This document shows, piece by piece, positions 43,186-56,260 of a stretch of DNA of 64,000 nucleotides. Under the pieces are notes generated by a model that saw nothing but the letters and a program-made list of their open reading frames with translations, was not told where the DNA came from and did no database searches. A program made the translations under genes and the position numbers. This stretch comes from Pontederia crassipes (lineage: Eukaryota > Streptophyta > Magnoliopsida > Commelinales > Pontederiaceae), in contig CM060187.1 in the NCBI GenBank assembly GCA_030549335.1, forward strand, positions 52,782,203-52,846,202. The letters are read 5' to 3'. Position 1 is the first letter of the stretch; every line of letters begins with the position of its first letter.

Positions 43186-46100
43186 TTATACTTGCTTGTA
43201 GAAGAGGACATAAGCCTGATCATGCAGAACTTTGTTTGTGGGAATAGTTGTGACTGATGCATCATCGTACCGAAGCCAACGACCAGCAGAATACTTCGCA
43301 TCAGTGGTGTAGTGTCCTTTGGAAGGTTCACGGCCATGGTGAGTGATAGTAGCTACCAGCTCATATTTCCTACCCTGTGTGAAACAAAAACCTAACCTGT
43401 AAATCTTCATTCGTCCTTTTAAAGATATAAAACTACAATACAAGTCAAGGATTCAAGACTGAACGCATAACATAGGTTCCTAAGGATCAGAAATCAGGGT
43501 ACTATGTAAGACTAATACACAAGTATAAACAAGTACCACTGGAACTTAAATGCACTTCTTTTAGGGGAACTAGCATCAGCTTGACACAGTAACATAAAAT
43601 TTTCCTGATGATTCAATGGTTCATGAGTGGGAGTAATTGGTTAACAGCAATCACCAACTACTTTCTCTTCATGTTTAAATGTATTTTAGAAATAAAAAAC
43701 TTGCAAAGAAAGAAGCAACAATACCTTTTTAAAGCATGTATATGTTTTATTTTTTTTCCATTTAGGCTAGAGACTTAATCTAATGTACATGTGAAACCTC
43801 ATCTAGTAATCTTTTTGAGGGGATCCATCTAACAATTAGCTCAGTTGATATATTCTCCAGACCAAACCCAACTGGATAATACTGACCTCTGTAGACGGTG
43901 AATCAAGCAGCTCGCGCCTAAGAACTAGCTCAAGAGGAAAGTGGATTGGCTTATGCAACTTTGTACTTCCTTTGCTTCCATAGCTGAACCTCATCAAATG
44001 CAGTATCAATATCTTGGAAAGTGTTTTTATTTTCACTGATTTACTAGCGCTGACAACACCAGCCTGTATAAAAATTGGATATCACTATACAAAACTAGAG
44101 CAATGTAAACATTAAATGAGCGTAATTAAAACCTTGAACCAACCCAAACAACAAGGGAAACCAGTAATATCAACTCTTGCACATTTTCACTTGGGAAAAA
44201 CACACAACAACATTAACAATATTTGTTAAGATCCACTACTGAAGCATAATATTATTTTTCAGAGAGATAAAAGGATGAGTAGCAAAACTGGTAGTCATCC
44301 AGGCTTTCATTAATAAGAAAAAAAAATATACATATTCAAAATATTCTATAGACAACAAATATGACTATTGAGATCAATAGTAATCATATTTGAAAGCTAC
44401 ACAATATACTGAAGGTTTAAACACAATGTCATTAATTCTCTACAAACTCTTTACCCATTCTTCCAACAATTTCTTCCCATTCAGACATCACAGACTGAAC
44501 ATGATGAACAGTATGATTCCATATAAAATGTTGCCCTCATCCACCCAAAAAAGAAAAAAATGACAGGCCGAAAATTAGGTAACCATTTGACAGCTCAATA
44601 TTATACAAGAATGGTATGCCCTATCCATCATAAAACTCCTCTAAAATGCGTCATTGGGTACTTGCATCAATTGAGTTGAGTCATAACCTGCATTTCATCC
44701 AAATCTGATGTGTCATCAAATAACAAAAAAACATATATTTGTGCGCTCAGACCCACATAAAACAAAACCCACATCCATATTTATCATCCATCTTTGCCCA
44801 GAAAGATTTAGTGAGAATCCTCCACACCAGTCACAACTAGCAAAAAGAAAAAGTCAAGTATTCAAAGGAACTTCAGATCACAAATGAGTCTGGCATGTGT
44901 GAGAATCCACGTTTGTCCCTAACTAAAATGGAATAAACCAACATCGCAGTAACTTGAATACCAACCCAGCCATTCCTTGGAGGTATCTGGACCGTCATTG
45001 ATGGCGCTCAATAAAAAGAAGAATTATCTAATCAGTATAGCGAGGATGCAGAAGTAAAAATGCTAGTCCACCTCTCTTCCCCATAACGACATCACCGGGC
45101 CCAGTGCCATAGGATATGACACTTATCCGCAGCCAACAAATATAGTCTCGATAACCAATGTTAGAACATCCTTCAATGATCACTCCGAATTGAGGACACA
45201 TCATCCAATCCTAAAGTCGTCTTGTATAAAGGTTTTGAAAATATAATTATATGCATAATATATTAAGGCAAGCATGGATTTATCGTACCAGTGTTATTTA
45301 TGAAATGATAATAGATATATCAACATTCAAGCACATATCATTTATGAATTGCCTTTCACGGAGCAGCAAACCATTTTCTACAATAATAGTGTCCATGATA
45401 CAATAGCACGGAAAATTCACAAGTTATCAAGATCGTAACCAGACTCCCATTACTTGAAGGAAATATTTCTATTGCCTCTTTTTTTATGATGGAGAGAGGC
45501 ATCAGGACATCTTCAGTGAGTAATTAGTTATAATTCCAAAAAGGGATCAGGTAAAAGTTTTTCTGAGAAAACTTATTTGCAGCACAAACAAAAACAATCA
45601 ACAATTTCTCAATTATTGTGCAGCCAAAGTAATCCATTAACATTTTCTTCAAAAAGAAAATCTCTTAACATTTTTTTTAAAACTAGTTCACTTATTATTG
45701 AGGCACTAAATATTGTCTAGCCCCCTTAGCCTAGAGCTCATATTTAAGAACCTGAGAACAAGGTATTGTGGAGATCTGGAATTTTTTACAAAAAAAATCA
45801 AGACAAGCAGTGCAAGCTTCTGGCACACATGCTTCGATGACGTCATGAATAAAATGACCAAACAAGATCATAAGAAAATTAGGACAGAAAGACATTAAAA
45901 TTCATCAATTTAGTGTAAGCTTGATCCCAAGTGAGAAAGGCAACTGTGATCTGGTTAAAATAATTTACAAGAGAATGACGAGAAATGAAAAAAAGAAGAT
46001 ATTTACAAGAGAATAACATCCTTTAGCATAATTCTTCATTTATTTGCCAAGTAACACAGTTAGTAAACCTCATTATATAGCAAGGATAAATAATCCAATA

Positions 46101-49100
46101 ATTCTCAACTTGATGGAACACACACTGACGCTTTGTTTGGACTTTAACTCTTAATATTAAAAATCATCCCTATTGTGTTAGGCCCCGACAGCCAGCGTAA
46201 AACCCTGTCGAATCTCATGAACATGAATCAACGAAGCGTCGTATGATCTATGTAGCCGACCCCACCTAGTGGGATAAGGTTTTGTTGTTGTTGTTGTTGT
46301 ATTAAAAATCATCCCTATCCAGTTGAACTATGAATTATTACTTTACTTCGTAATATCATGGCATCTTCTTTCCTATTTCTAGGCTGATCTTTACTTCACC
46401 ATATACCACAATTGTGAATACTTGGGGATCGTTTGGTTGGAGAATAAATTTGAATGAAATAAAATAACAGAATATTATATTCTTGGAAAAGTAAGTATGT
46501 TTTTATTCTAGCTTTTGTTCGGATTGAAAAGAATAATATTTTATCATTAAAAATTTAAAAATACGACAAAAAAAAAGTTGGAATAAAACCAAACCAAATT
46601 TACAAAATGAAATACCTTCCCAGCTGATGTTCTGTACCCTTCAAGAGTTTCAGGAGTTGAAAATAGATGCAGTGCATCCTCAATAGTATGAACAGCATCA
46701 GGGAAAATGTCAAGATGGAGTAAGAGGAAAGGCTGAACTGTTGCTGAATCTTTGGTACCTACATCATATGTTATACAACTGATCACTGAAATGATAATAA
46801 GAATTTTCTTAAAGGCCATTTAGAACCTACTTTTGAAAATTATACAACAAAACCGTGAGAACTTTATAGTAATGCACAAAGTATATGTACATTTCTGTTG
46901 AGAAAAGTATATGTACATGAAGTCATGAACAAGAAATCTCAGAATCAGTTTTCAAGAATGATGAATAGAATTTCTCTTTGCCACACTGCTGAGGATTAAT
47001 AACACAAGAAATGAATACTTGAGAAACATTTCCCTTGTGCATGTAACGTGCTAAAAGCACAAGTTTAAATGGACAAATTCTTAAACACATTCAATTACCA
47101 GAAAGTTTTGAAGTGCAAAGGAACGAGAATTCTGGAGTCCTAAGAAATAAATTTATGGAAAATGACAATAATTGAGCAAAACTTGCATATGCTGAAGAAA
47201 TGTGATATTGATAACACAGAAGAATGCTTTTATGGATTCAAAACTGTGGAAATCTTTCATAGTGCAGATTGGACTTTTGATAACTGAAAACGTCTCAAAC
47301 AGGAATCACCAGTTTATCTGCAGACTCAATTGAACATCACTAGTGCCAATAGAATGATAATTTAAAATTATAACCACATCTTCTTTTTTCAGCTTGAACT
47401 TGTGAAGGTAAATTATCATCCTTATGAATGCCTGCCACATACAAATTTCTGATATTCATGTTACGTTACCCTGTGCCTTTTATGATTTTCCATAATCTTG
47501 TATTGCACAGCTCATGTTGTGTTTAGGGTATAACCAATGAGTAAATAGTGCCATGACTATAAGTCTCTACCTCAAGGAACCTACATGATGACTATGAAAT
47601 AATAAACTCCACTGGAACAATTATATTTCATTTAGTAGGTTGATCAAGGTGGCAAATGTTGAATGGACAGAAGATGGGTCTCATCTTATTTTTAAGAATT
47701 CACATTTATGGAAAAGCCTGATCTTGCCTTTTGAGGAGAAAATATTGTATTTTCTATTAATGTAATGTCCAAGACAATAAGCCCTGGGATCCTTGCAAAT
47801 GTTGAACAGATTCTGGCATACCTCTTGCCTTCACAACACTCCTCAATTGTCCTCCAAAAATAGCACTTAGTTGAGATGGCAGAAAACTCTGAGTTCTAGT
47901 GACCGCAGATTTATTCTTTGGTCCAACAGTTTCCCAGCCATCATCTTCTTCAGACGAAATTAGAGACATTTTACCACCATTTAAGTTTGACAAATGACCG
48001 TCCAACTTTAATAATTCATCATGCATTTGATCCATGAGAAAACTCAAAAACTCCTGAGCATCTTCTTGTCTGCAGAAAATAAAAATAACTTTTTGGATGA
48101 AGATAACAAGAAAAACATAAATTTCACGAAGAGAATGGTTGAGTATTGCAGTATATTATAGATACTTTCTAAAGAGAGAGGATAACTATGAAGTTTGAGT
48201 AATCATCCATCTTGTATTATCACTATGAAAGAAAGGTGTACAAGTGTGTGTCAAGATCAAAACGTGAAAGAGAGGGGAACACCACAACCAAAACCCTGAA
48301 CCTCGTTCTTTAGTAAAAAAGATTGTGTAATGTACTATGATCTCATTACATCGTTCAGCCTAAAAACTAACATGGTTGCACTGCAGTTATATTATAATCC
48401 TGACGAGAGGGGTTGAAGGAAGAACATAATTATTCAAAAAATTATAGACCAAAAAAATGATAGATAAAGGAAATTTTGCCTCCTTAGCCTTGTGTTCTAT
48501 CAATATTCAAAAACTATAAACTACTGAACTTCTTAAGAAATTTGGACTCCGTTATCTCCACCATGTTATCAGCTTTTATTCTCCAAATTCTTAACAATAC
48601 TGTCGGATACCAGAAATTCTATTTTCATTACGCAAACTTAGAGTGTGTAAATATTCATTATATGATGGTAGTTTATATAGATTCTCTTTAAGCACAGGTC
48701 TATGATGGCTTATATATTAATAACATGACTGAACAATCTTCTTACTGGCATAATAAATAGTATGTGAATAACTAAATACAGTTTATATGGATCACAAACT
48801 TGAACATAAGCATTGGAGACATTGTGAAACATTATATGCTAAACACAGGGCGAATGATTAAAACTTCAGTCATTTTACTAAAGAAGAAGACTGATAAATA
48901 AGATAAATCTAGGCCTTGGAAAACTGAGAAAAATAATTGGAAAAACATGAAAGTATGATACCTTGGCCTCCCTGATGCTCCAGTAGGTAGGTCTGGCGTA
49001 AAATTTCTTAAAACAACATCAAACATTATAGGATTAAAAGGCTTCCCAGTCTCAAGAGCTTCCTTTTCATTAGACTTTGGGCTTGAACCAGGCATGTCAA

Positions 49101-50246
49101 ACTCAGATATAAACTCAACAAAAGCATGCAATGTGGGATAAGCAACCTACATATAAAGCGAGAAGTTAGTAAAGGCAAAGAAAAAAAATGAATATGAAAC
49201 TGATATGGAACACTATTTCAAGTGATCAAAACCTTAGTTATACTTTGATTCCTTAGATCCTGCAAAAGATTGACAAATGGCGGGCAAGAAAGATATGCTT
49301 GCAGTGTTGCATTTAGGAAGCACAGGTTTCCAGGATTAACTAAGCCTCTTGGAAGTATGCTTTTTGGTTGTTCTTTATAGCTTGATTCCTTTGGAGCATC
49401 CAAAACAGGAGCAACAACTTTACGTGAACCAACAAGCATGCTCTTGCCTTCATGTTCTTGAGTGATGCATTCTCGCACCTTAAGGCTTGATGGCGACAGC
49501 AGACTTCCAGTTGGCTCATCAGATATCTGGAGAGAAGCCAAATCAAGATGCTCTTTCCCATTTTCAATGAACCCCTCATTGGAAGGACAAACAACATGCA
49601 CTCCATTTGTTTGGGCCCAAGTTTCTTTTCTTAAGTCAATACTGTTTATGGGCAGCACATTTGGCGATTCAGTTTTCTTCAAAGACTGCTTGGAAGTATG
49701 AGTATCTTTTGGCTGTACAGATGGCTTGCTTCGTGTGGCTTGAGTACTAGAATCTTTCAATGTGCTTAGAGAAGCGAAGTCCAAGGATCCAAATTGGAGC
49801 CCTGTCTTTACGGTAATGCGTGCATCATTCTGAAGAGACTGACCCTGGAATAACTTAGCCTCGTCCTCGGTGAATGATCCAAATAATAAAACCTGCTTAA
49901 AGAGATGCACCCAAAAAGATCTGTCATCAAACTAACCCATGTCAAGCATCAAGTAGGAAATTAAGGCACAACACAGCAACGCCCTTGTACTAAAAATTGC
50001 AACTTTAAACTAGACAACAAATAGACGACCGCACTAAAGAACAAAGTATCACCATTATAGTCTAACAAGATGGATGCAAAAGCCTACCCTAGTCAAAATC
50101 CAAGCTTTCTCAAACTACTAAACCCTAATTCCACCTCAGAACGAACGCCCCGACGCTCGTCAATTCGAACCAAATTATCCTTCTATACGAACCAAATCTC
50201 GAGAATAACAAAAAACAGCAAAAAGAAACACCTTTTTGTCGCTCAT
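43186..50246 (-). CDS. UBP24: Ubiquitin carboxyl-terminal hydrolase, UBP24 type
   Basis: Cysteine deubiquitinase of the USP/UBP family (peptidase C19). Exons: 50246-50232, 49892-49233, 49146-48962, 48069-47822, 46758-46616, 44063-43887, 43374-43186; 538 aa, all phases close. The first coding exon is only 15 nt (MSDKK). Residues about 6-185 are polar and low in conservation. The catalytic core starts at [20 protein letters not shown] with Cys196 as nucleophile. [19 protein letters not shown], the [11 protein letters not shown] block and [12 protein letters not shown] follow, then the His box [11 protein letters not shown] (His497), Asp513/514 in RYDDASV, and [10 protein letters not shown] at the end. 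The catalytic triad is complete, so an active enzyme is expected. Plant UBP24 is linked to ABA and salt responses. The zinc-binding CxxC pairs of many USPs are not obvious. Intron 5 (46615-44064) holds a SINE just outside it upstream. Confidence 0.93.
46174..46299 (+). mobile_element. Au-type SINE, 5'-truncated and internally shortened (copy 7), UBP24 intron 5
   Basis: Flanked by identical 19-bp duplications TATTAAAAATCATCCCTAT at 46155-46173 and 46300-46318. It starts at GTGTTAGGCCCCGAC and lacks about 25 bp between the ATCAACGAA and GCGTCGTATGATC blocks compared with copies 1 and 5. It lies in the intron between the exons ending at 46616 and starting at 44063. Confidence 0.92.
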
Positions 50247-51898
50247 CACGCCAGACGAACCCCGCGGGGAGAACAACAGAAGTGCGCGGCGAAGAGGAAA
50301 TTTAAGGTTTGGTACCCGGCCGAGAAGGGAACAGCATCATGGGGGTAGGAGGAGAAGGAGGAGGAGGAGGCCGAGGACGCATAAGACATGAAGAGGCGCA
50401 GGAGAGGAGGCGATGGCGGCGAAGGGGCAAGAATAATAAGGGTAAATTTTATATTAGAAAAACTTAAATCTTGATATTTACATAGCAAAATATGCTTTGG
50501 AAACATTTTAATTTATTAAACTATAAAATCAACTTACTTTTTTAGATCGAATAATGTCGTCATAATTTAAAAATAAAATAGTAAATGTTATTATCTAGAA
50601 AAGAAAAAAAGCTTGATAAAGAAAGATCATTCAATAACTAATGATTAGCCATTTCCTAAAAAGATTTACGCAAACTTTTCCTATAATTGCATCTGTTATA
50701 TTTAATTAATATTATAATATATATAACAATGTCTATAGTATTTAATTCAAATGTAAATAACAATGTCTATGGGATGCTCACTTAACACACTAAATCTGAT
50801 ATTTTTATGAACAAAATCGTGACGTAAAATGTAAAAAGAGTTTGAAAGTGTTTTTTTTGTCGATTAAAAATTAATTTATATCTCGGTAAAATCTACTGTC
50901 ATTTTTCATATAAAAGTTGGCTGAATAATTACATGTCATGTAGAAAAAAAAGAACAGACGATACATATAAAAAACAAAAACAAACATGAAAAAATAGTAT
51001 AATTACGAAGGGTTGCCGATAAAACTCAACTTTTCAAAAAGTTTTTCGTAATAAGAAGAAGTAAGGGACTGTTTTTGAAGAAAACTTAATTAACAGCATT
51101 ACAAATTTCAGTCCCAAGGATAACCAGATGGAAATAAAAAAAGGGTAAGTTACAGAAGGATTAATTATTTGTCTATTTTTTTCACATTTAATCTTAAATT
51201 ATAAATTTGTATATTTTAGTTTATTTTTTTAAAAAATCATTAAGATACACCTAAAATTTTGTTAACTTACATTTTTTAATAATTATGAAAAGTCTGTTTA
51301 ACCTTATCTTTTAATATAAGAAAAAAATATTAAGATATGAGCACGATATTTTGTAATTATTTTATTAAAATATAATTTGAAAACATGACCTATCTTTTGA
51401 TTTTAAGGTATTATTATCATTATTATGAAAAAATTATTTAATAAAATTTTGGATGAAATTTAAACAAAGGACTTAAATTTCAAATCATAATAAGGTCAAA
51501 AGTAATTTATTTATATTTAAAATTATATGTAGAAATTTTATAGGTTAAAAAATGATAAACGAAATAAATCATAAACGAATTTGGATATTACAAAGTCTTA
51601 GTAAAATGGGTGAATTGAAAAACAATACAAATAACAATACAAATGAAATAGAATTATCAATCTTTTGACATTATTTGGACAATGATGGCCTAGAGAAAAA
51701 TTCAAATGTCTCAGCTAATCAAGTTGCATATTTTGAAAGTATCCGAAACTAGAGAGCATAATCCTTACGAGTAAATATATAGAGAGAGCATTTGATGTAA
51801 AACAAATATAGAGTATTAATTTTACTTATTAAATTAATAAAATATATATTAAATAATAAAAATAATTAAAATTAAGATCATCGAATTATTAGATAGTC
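50247..51898. other. Intergenic spacer, upstream of UBP24-like gene
   Basis: The first 200 bp are GC/GGA-rich (5' UTR or promoter of the minus-strand gene). The rest is AT-rich. No gene recognised. Confidence 0.55.
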
Positions 51899-52233
51899 AT
51901 GATCAAGCCATGCGCTTGCATTTCTCGCAGAATTACTCACGTCAGTCTTTACACAAACTCACAAATTCTAGAGCATCTCATAAGACATTCTCGTCCTTGT
52001 CCATGGCGTCTTCGCAATCTCCTATTGGACATTTTGGACAACCTAGACAAGTTGGCACCTACATGTATTCTGTTTCAAAGTATGAAATTTTGTCGCAGAT
52101 CACTTAGTAAATGTGACCGTCAAAATGATAAGTATTTTTTTATGGATGGTCCTCCTCCCGGCCTCCATTAGTTTTTGTACAATGACTTAATCTTTCGCAT
52201 TAATGAAATCTCTTTTGTTTTAAAAAAAAAACA
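51899..52233 (+). mobile_element. Probable LINE 3'-end fragment
   Basis: A short frame ending KYFFMDGPPPGLH is followed by TTTTTGTACAATGACTTAAT, ATTAATGAAATCTCTTTTG and a run of ten A. This arrangement is typical of 5'-truncated plant L1 tails. I could not find a target-site duplication, and the coding part is too short and decayed to place in a domain with confidence. Confidence 0.5.
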
Positions 52234-52348
52234 TCTAACTTATTCTTTAGTGCAAACAAGCATGTCAAAATAATAAAAAAATATTATAGAACTATTAATA
52301 TATCATTGTAACAAAATTATTATATTTATATATTCTACTTTTATAATC

Positions 52349-52414
52349 GGGCCCATTTGGACGTCCAACCGTCCATCTCATTTCCTTATCTGATTCAATG
52401 GTGCCCATCTTATC
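52349..52414 (+). promoter_or_regulatory. Promoter motifs upstream of the HCF153-like gene
   Basis: A GGGCCCA (site II on the minus strand, 52349-52355) and two CTTATC I-boxes (reverse GATAAG, 52385-52390 and 52409-52414) lie within 100 bp of the start. TATA-like sequence is at about 52320-52335. I-boxes fit a light-regulated plastid gene. The functional role is inferred. Confidence 0.35.
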
Positions 52415-52440
52415 CCTGTTCTGAGCAGCTCTGCAGAACG

Positions 52441-52997
52441 ATGGCTCACAGTCTCTGTACTGCTGCGTTCTCCACAAACGTCGCCAGTACCAGTGCCAGG
52501 AGATCCCAGAGACCACGTCCGCCATCTGCTACTGCTGTCAGCTTCTCCTCCTCCTCTGCATCCTCAGCTCGTCGCCGGAGGCGACAAAGTCGTGCTGTGG
52601 TGAGGGCGGGGCCTCCCAGCACCAACAGCCTCATCCTGGCCTTCGTCCTCCCGCTGTCCCTCCTCGCGGGCACCATCTTCACCGCCATCCGCATCGACGA
52701 CCGCCTGGAGGAGAAGTACCTGGAAGAGGTAAGGAGAAGCCACCCTCCCTCCCGCGTCCCATGCTGCTTGCGCGTACCCCCTGATTCGCGTTCCTGTCTC
52801 TCTTAAAGCTCGCCATGAATGAAGCGATAATGCAAGAGCAACAACTGCTCGGAGAAGATGGAGATGAGTACGATGAAGTAAATGGGGAGGCATCAGCGGA
52901 ACCAGTTGGAGACGGCAAGATCTTGGTGGAGGCCGAGGAGGAAATGGCTGCTGCTCCTGTTCGCCGAGCTCGAAACCGTCCCAGACGAGAGGCGTGA
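52441..52997 (+). CDS. HCF153: HCF153-like chloroplast thylakoid protein
   Basis: Two exons, 52441-52728 and 52809-52997, 80-bp intron; 158 aa. Residues 1-55 are rich in Ser, Ala and Arg with few acids, as in a chloroplast transit peptide. VVRAGPPSTNSLILAFVLPL begins the conserved part, and one membrane span covers about 62-83. RIDDRLEEKYLEELAMNEAI follows, then an acidic stretch and the conserved basic end RRARNRPRREA. This order (transit peptide, one span, D-L-EE-LEELA-NEAI helix, RARNRP+R end) matches what I recall of HCF153, a small thylakoid protein needed after translation for cytochrome b6f assembly. The name rests on memory of motifs. The structure itself is clear. Confidence 0.75.
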
Positions 52998-54483
52998 ACG
53001 GGGGAGACCACGGCAGCTGTTATAGCTTTCGTATCATTCTTCCTGCACACACTTTGAAGCGTTGGCCAACGGAAAGGATCATGTTAAATTGCTCCTTCTG
53101 CTTCCTATGAATTTTGCAGTAGTAGGTTCCTGCAGGATGTCAAACCTGATTTCTTGAAAGACATCTCTCTGCAACGTTTCATGTTTCTTTCATTGCAAAA
53201 TCTACCGAGAGTTTTATAAGATACACCAAAAGTATCAATGACAAGAAGCTGAGCACAAAGATCATAATGTTAATGTTACACATATTGTAACATGGGCACC
53301 AATATCGTTATATTCCAATAGGATGAGTATGGCCTCCTACTAAAAATTTAAGAAATGAATAAGTTCTCATCAAACTGCACGAAGCAAAGAATTAATGAAG
53401 ACCCGGCAGCAGGGAACAATTGGGAAAGCCTTAAGCGATCAAGTGTTCCTGAATTTATGTCAAGACAAAGATTATAGCAAAGTCTAGACCTTGCCACATA
53501 AGAAAACCCAGATGAAAGCAGCATGAGATGTAGTAACTTGCAAGTCTGTAATCCGAACAAGTTTGACATAAGGCAAATCAATCTGCTTGAAAATTTCGCT
53601 TTAGTTAATAAGGATTTTACTGCTTAGGAAAGGATTGTTTCTTCAGCATGCATCGATGCTGAAGAGCTGATTGCTATTACATATTCTTTCGTAAATGGTA
53701 ACGCCTGCGGAGCTAAGGAAATCTTAATCCAGAGCTTTCGATAGCTGAACCCAGAAATCCGGAGTTTTTGCCTGACCCCTCCGAATGCTTAACAAGTCTG
53801 CATTCCAATAAAACCACTCCATATGAATGCTTATGATTAATCCTAACATTTGCAATTTGAAGTCTCATCCCTTACAGACACAGTTAGCAAAGCGATACCA
53901 ACCCACAGGACATTAGAAGTGTTGCTCTACTTGGCCAATTTGAATTCTAAGCTACTAGAATTGAAGTGTAAACCAAAGCAAACCTTTGTGCAACAGAGTT
54001 TGTTTTTTCTGTTCTCTAGGCCTGAAGATGTACTGATAACGAAAGAAGATGAATCTTTATTTTTCTTTTTGTTGACGTGAAGATGAATCTTTCCACAATT
54101 ATGTTTTTGTCCACCTCCACTTGGTTTCATCTCCCATTTGCCTGGATACATTACCATTGATGTATCAGGAAACACTCTATCCAAACGTATATATATGCTC
54201 CCCTCTGAGCAGAAGTGCTCCACTGCAAAAGCAAATTTCACAAAGGTGATCAAGCCAAAGATGATGGTTATTTCCATTAACAAGTTTGTGACTACTGTTA
54301 CAGAGTGGAAGAGACGACACCTCTTTTCTTTCCTGATAAACATGGAGGTTGATTTAAGCATAGGCATTTCCTTTTCTTGGGCTTGGTGGGAGAGTATGGA
54401 AAGCCTACAAACAACTGAACCTATCAGACAAGCACAAAAACTAGGAATAAATTATGAAACCTGCCTATGACTTGCAATTAATT
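52998..54483. other. Spacer after the HCF153-like gene
   Basis: The first few hundred bases are probably its 3' UTR. The remainder shows only short frames with no recognisable domain. Confidence 0.5.
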
Positions 54484-56260
54484 TCACAAATCCAAGTTAC
54501 CGACAACGGAGCCTAATCTAAATGTATTGGGCATGGGGAGGACTTCCTTGAAATCATATATGCTCTTAACATATTTAAATTTAGCCTCAGTAAGGACATT
54601 TCGATCTCTCATAACCTTGAAGAACTTTCGTGCTTTTACCACTTGTACATACTTGTAGAAATCATATATGACTGAATAATACATGATGTTCCTCCAAGGA
54701 ATATCCTTGTTTAATCGTCTCATCCAGAATTCCTTTTACCTTCTCTGGACTCTTCAATTTGCACTTGCTAAGAATAGTTAGTGCATATTTGAAATCCATA
54801 GGCCCACTTGTTAAATTTCCAAGGCAATCCTTAACAAGTGTAATAGCTGCATTAATCTGACAAATCTTACAAAAACCTTGCACATGTGAGCAATAAGCAA
54901 TAATGTAGGCATCATCCAGAACATCTCCTTAAATGAATTATAGAATGTACGAGCTTCCATTACATCCCTCTTTTTCATAAAACATGGGATCAAAATGTAT
55001 ATGCACCTAAATGTGTTTCGGAGCTTGTTGAACACTTATTTATTTCCTCAAACCAAAGCCTTCCGACCCTTCATTCTGTGAAATCCTCCCATAAGAATGT
55101 TGTACATCCTAGTATTCCAATATTCTTTTCCTTTCGAATCCTCCAACCATTAACTCTCTTCTTCCTTTTCCAACAAAAAATGTGAAACAAATGAGAAAGA
55201 TGTTCCAAAATTGGCAAATCAATATTCCCAGTTGATCAATCAACTGAACAAACCTATCCATCTCTTCTTTATCAGCATAATAAGCAATAAATAGTGTCAC
55301 CGAGTGAAAGCTCGAGACAAGCTCCTCTTGGATGGCAACATGACAAAATTTTTTAGCCTTATCGACCTTTGCCTATACTGCACAAATCTCCTCACTGAAT
55401 CATAGATCTCTATGTCGGCTCCTTACCCATCACCTTCAAGGCTTCGACAAGTTGGAACCATTGCCACTACGCCATGCTGCCACAAACCCCTTCATTAATC
55501 ATGAGTCCCTCCTTCTTCATCTCCCTAAATAAGTGTCCACCTGACCAACATTGCATAACCACAATACCATAGTTGAGTATGTCGTTATGTCCCCTTCATC
55601 AATCATGAGTCCCTCTTTCTTCATTTGCTCCCAAATCCTCGAGAAACTATCCATGTTTCCTTCCAAAGTCAACAACTTTACCATGGCAGTGCATGCAAAG
55701 ACATCTAGATGAGCATCCTATCCAAGAGCCCTACAACCTTGGCAATCTCTCAACTCAACTATGGTACATGCCCTTTGCAAGGATGGTGAAAGATTCCTCC
55801 TTGATTGAGACCATTGGCGCATCGACCAAGAGCACGAGGAGCAGTGCATCTAAAATTATGTTTTAAAGGAAAGTCTTTGTGGCCTGATAGTGAACTTGAA
55901 GTGCTTATCTTGCGGTACGGCTGAAAAAGGAAGAGGCCCACTGGCAGACGTCGAAGTGCATGCGCATGAGGATCTTGAACTTTTTTTGTTTCTTTTTTGA
56001 GGGAGACTTTCCTTGAGAAAGCATGACTTCGGGACCGGGAAACTGGTTGCCGGCACCAGGATGAGGAGCGTTCGTTGAGAACGCGGGCGAGGGCGTTACA
56101 TGAGGTGAAGGTAAGCAAAAGTGGTGGCAAAGGACCTCAGTGACGAGGTCTGGGAGAAAATGGCAGAGCTCTCGGAGGTTGGAGAGGATGATAGGGACCA
56201 GCGGTATCACATACTTATGACCAAGCACAATGTCTTCACAGAGACTAAGCAAGCAACCCG
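54484..56260 (-). pseudogene. Pentatricopeptide repeat (PPR) pseudogene
   Basis: Read on the minus strand, many short frames together give PPR-like segments: LEGNMDSFSRIWEQMKKEGL with an MIDEGDITTYSTMV continuation near 55600-55700, TLFIAYYADKEEMDRFVQLI near 55230-55300, ALTILSKCKLKSPEKVKGIL near 54730-54800, and MYYSVIYDFYKYVQVVKARK near 54620-54690. VCQWASSFF near the start resembles the FFRWA motif that precedes PPR repeats. Stops and frameshifts occur every 50-100 codons, so no product is possible. PPR proteins act in organelle RNA processing, and lost copies are common in plants. Edges are approximate. Confidence 0.78.

Noticed and set aside
54138-54470. Plus-strand open frame of 110 codons
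   Set aside because: No family resemblance, not conserved in composition, and within a probable noncoding spacer.
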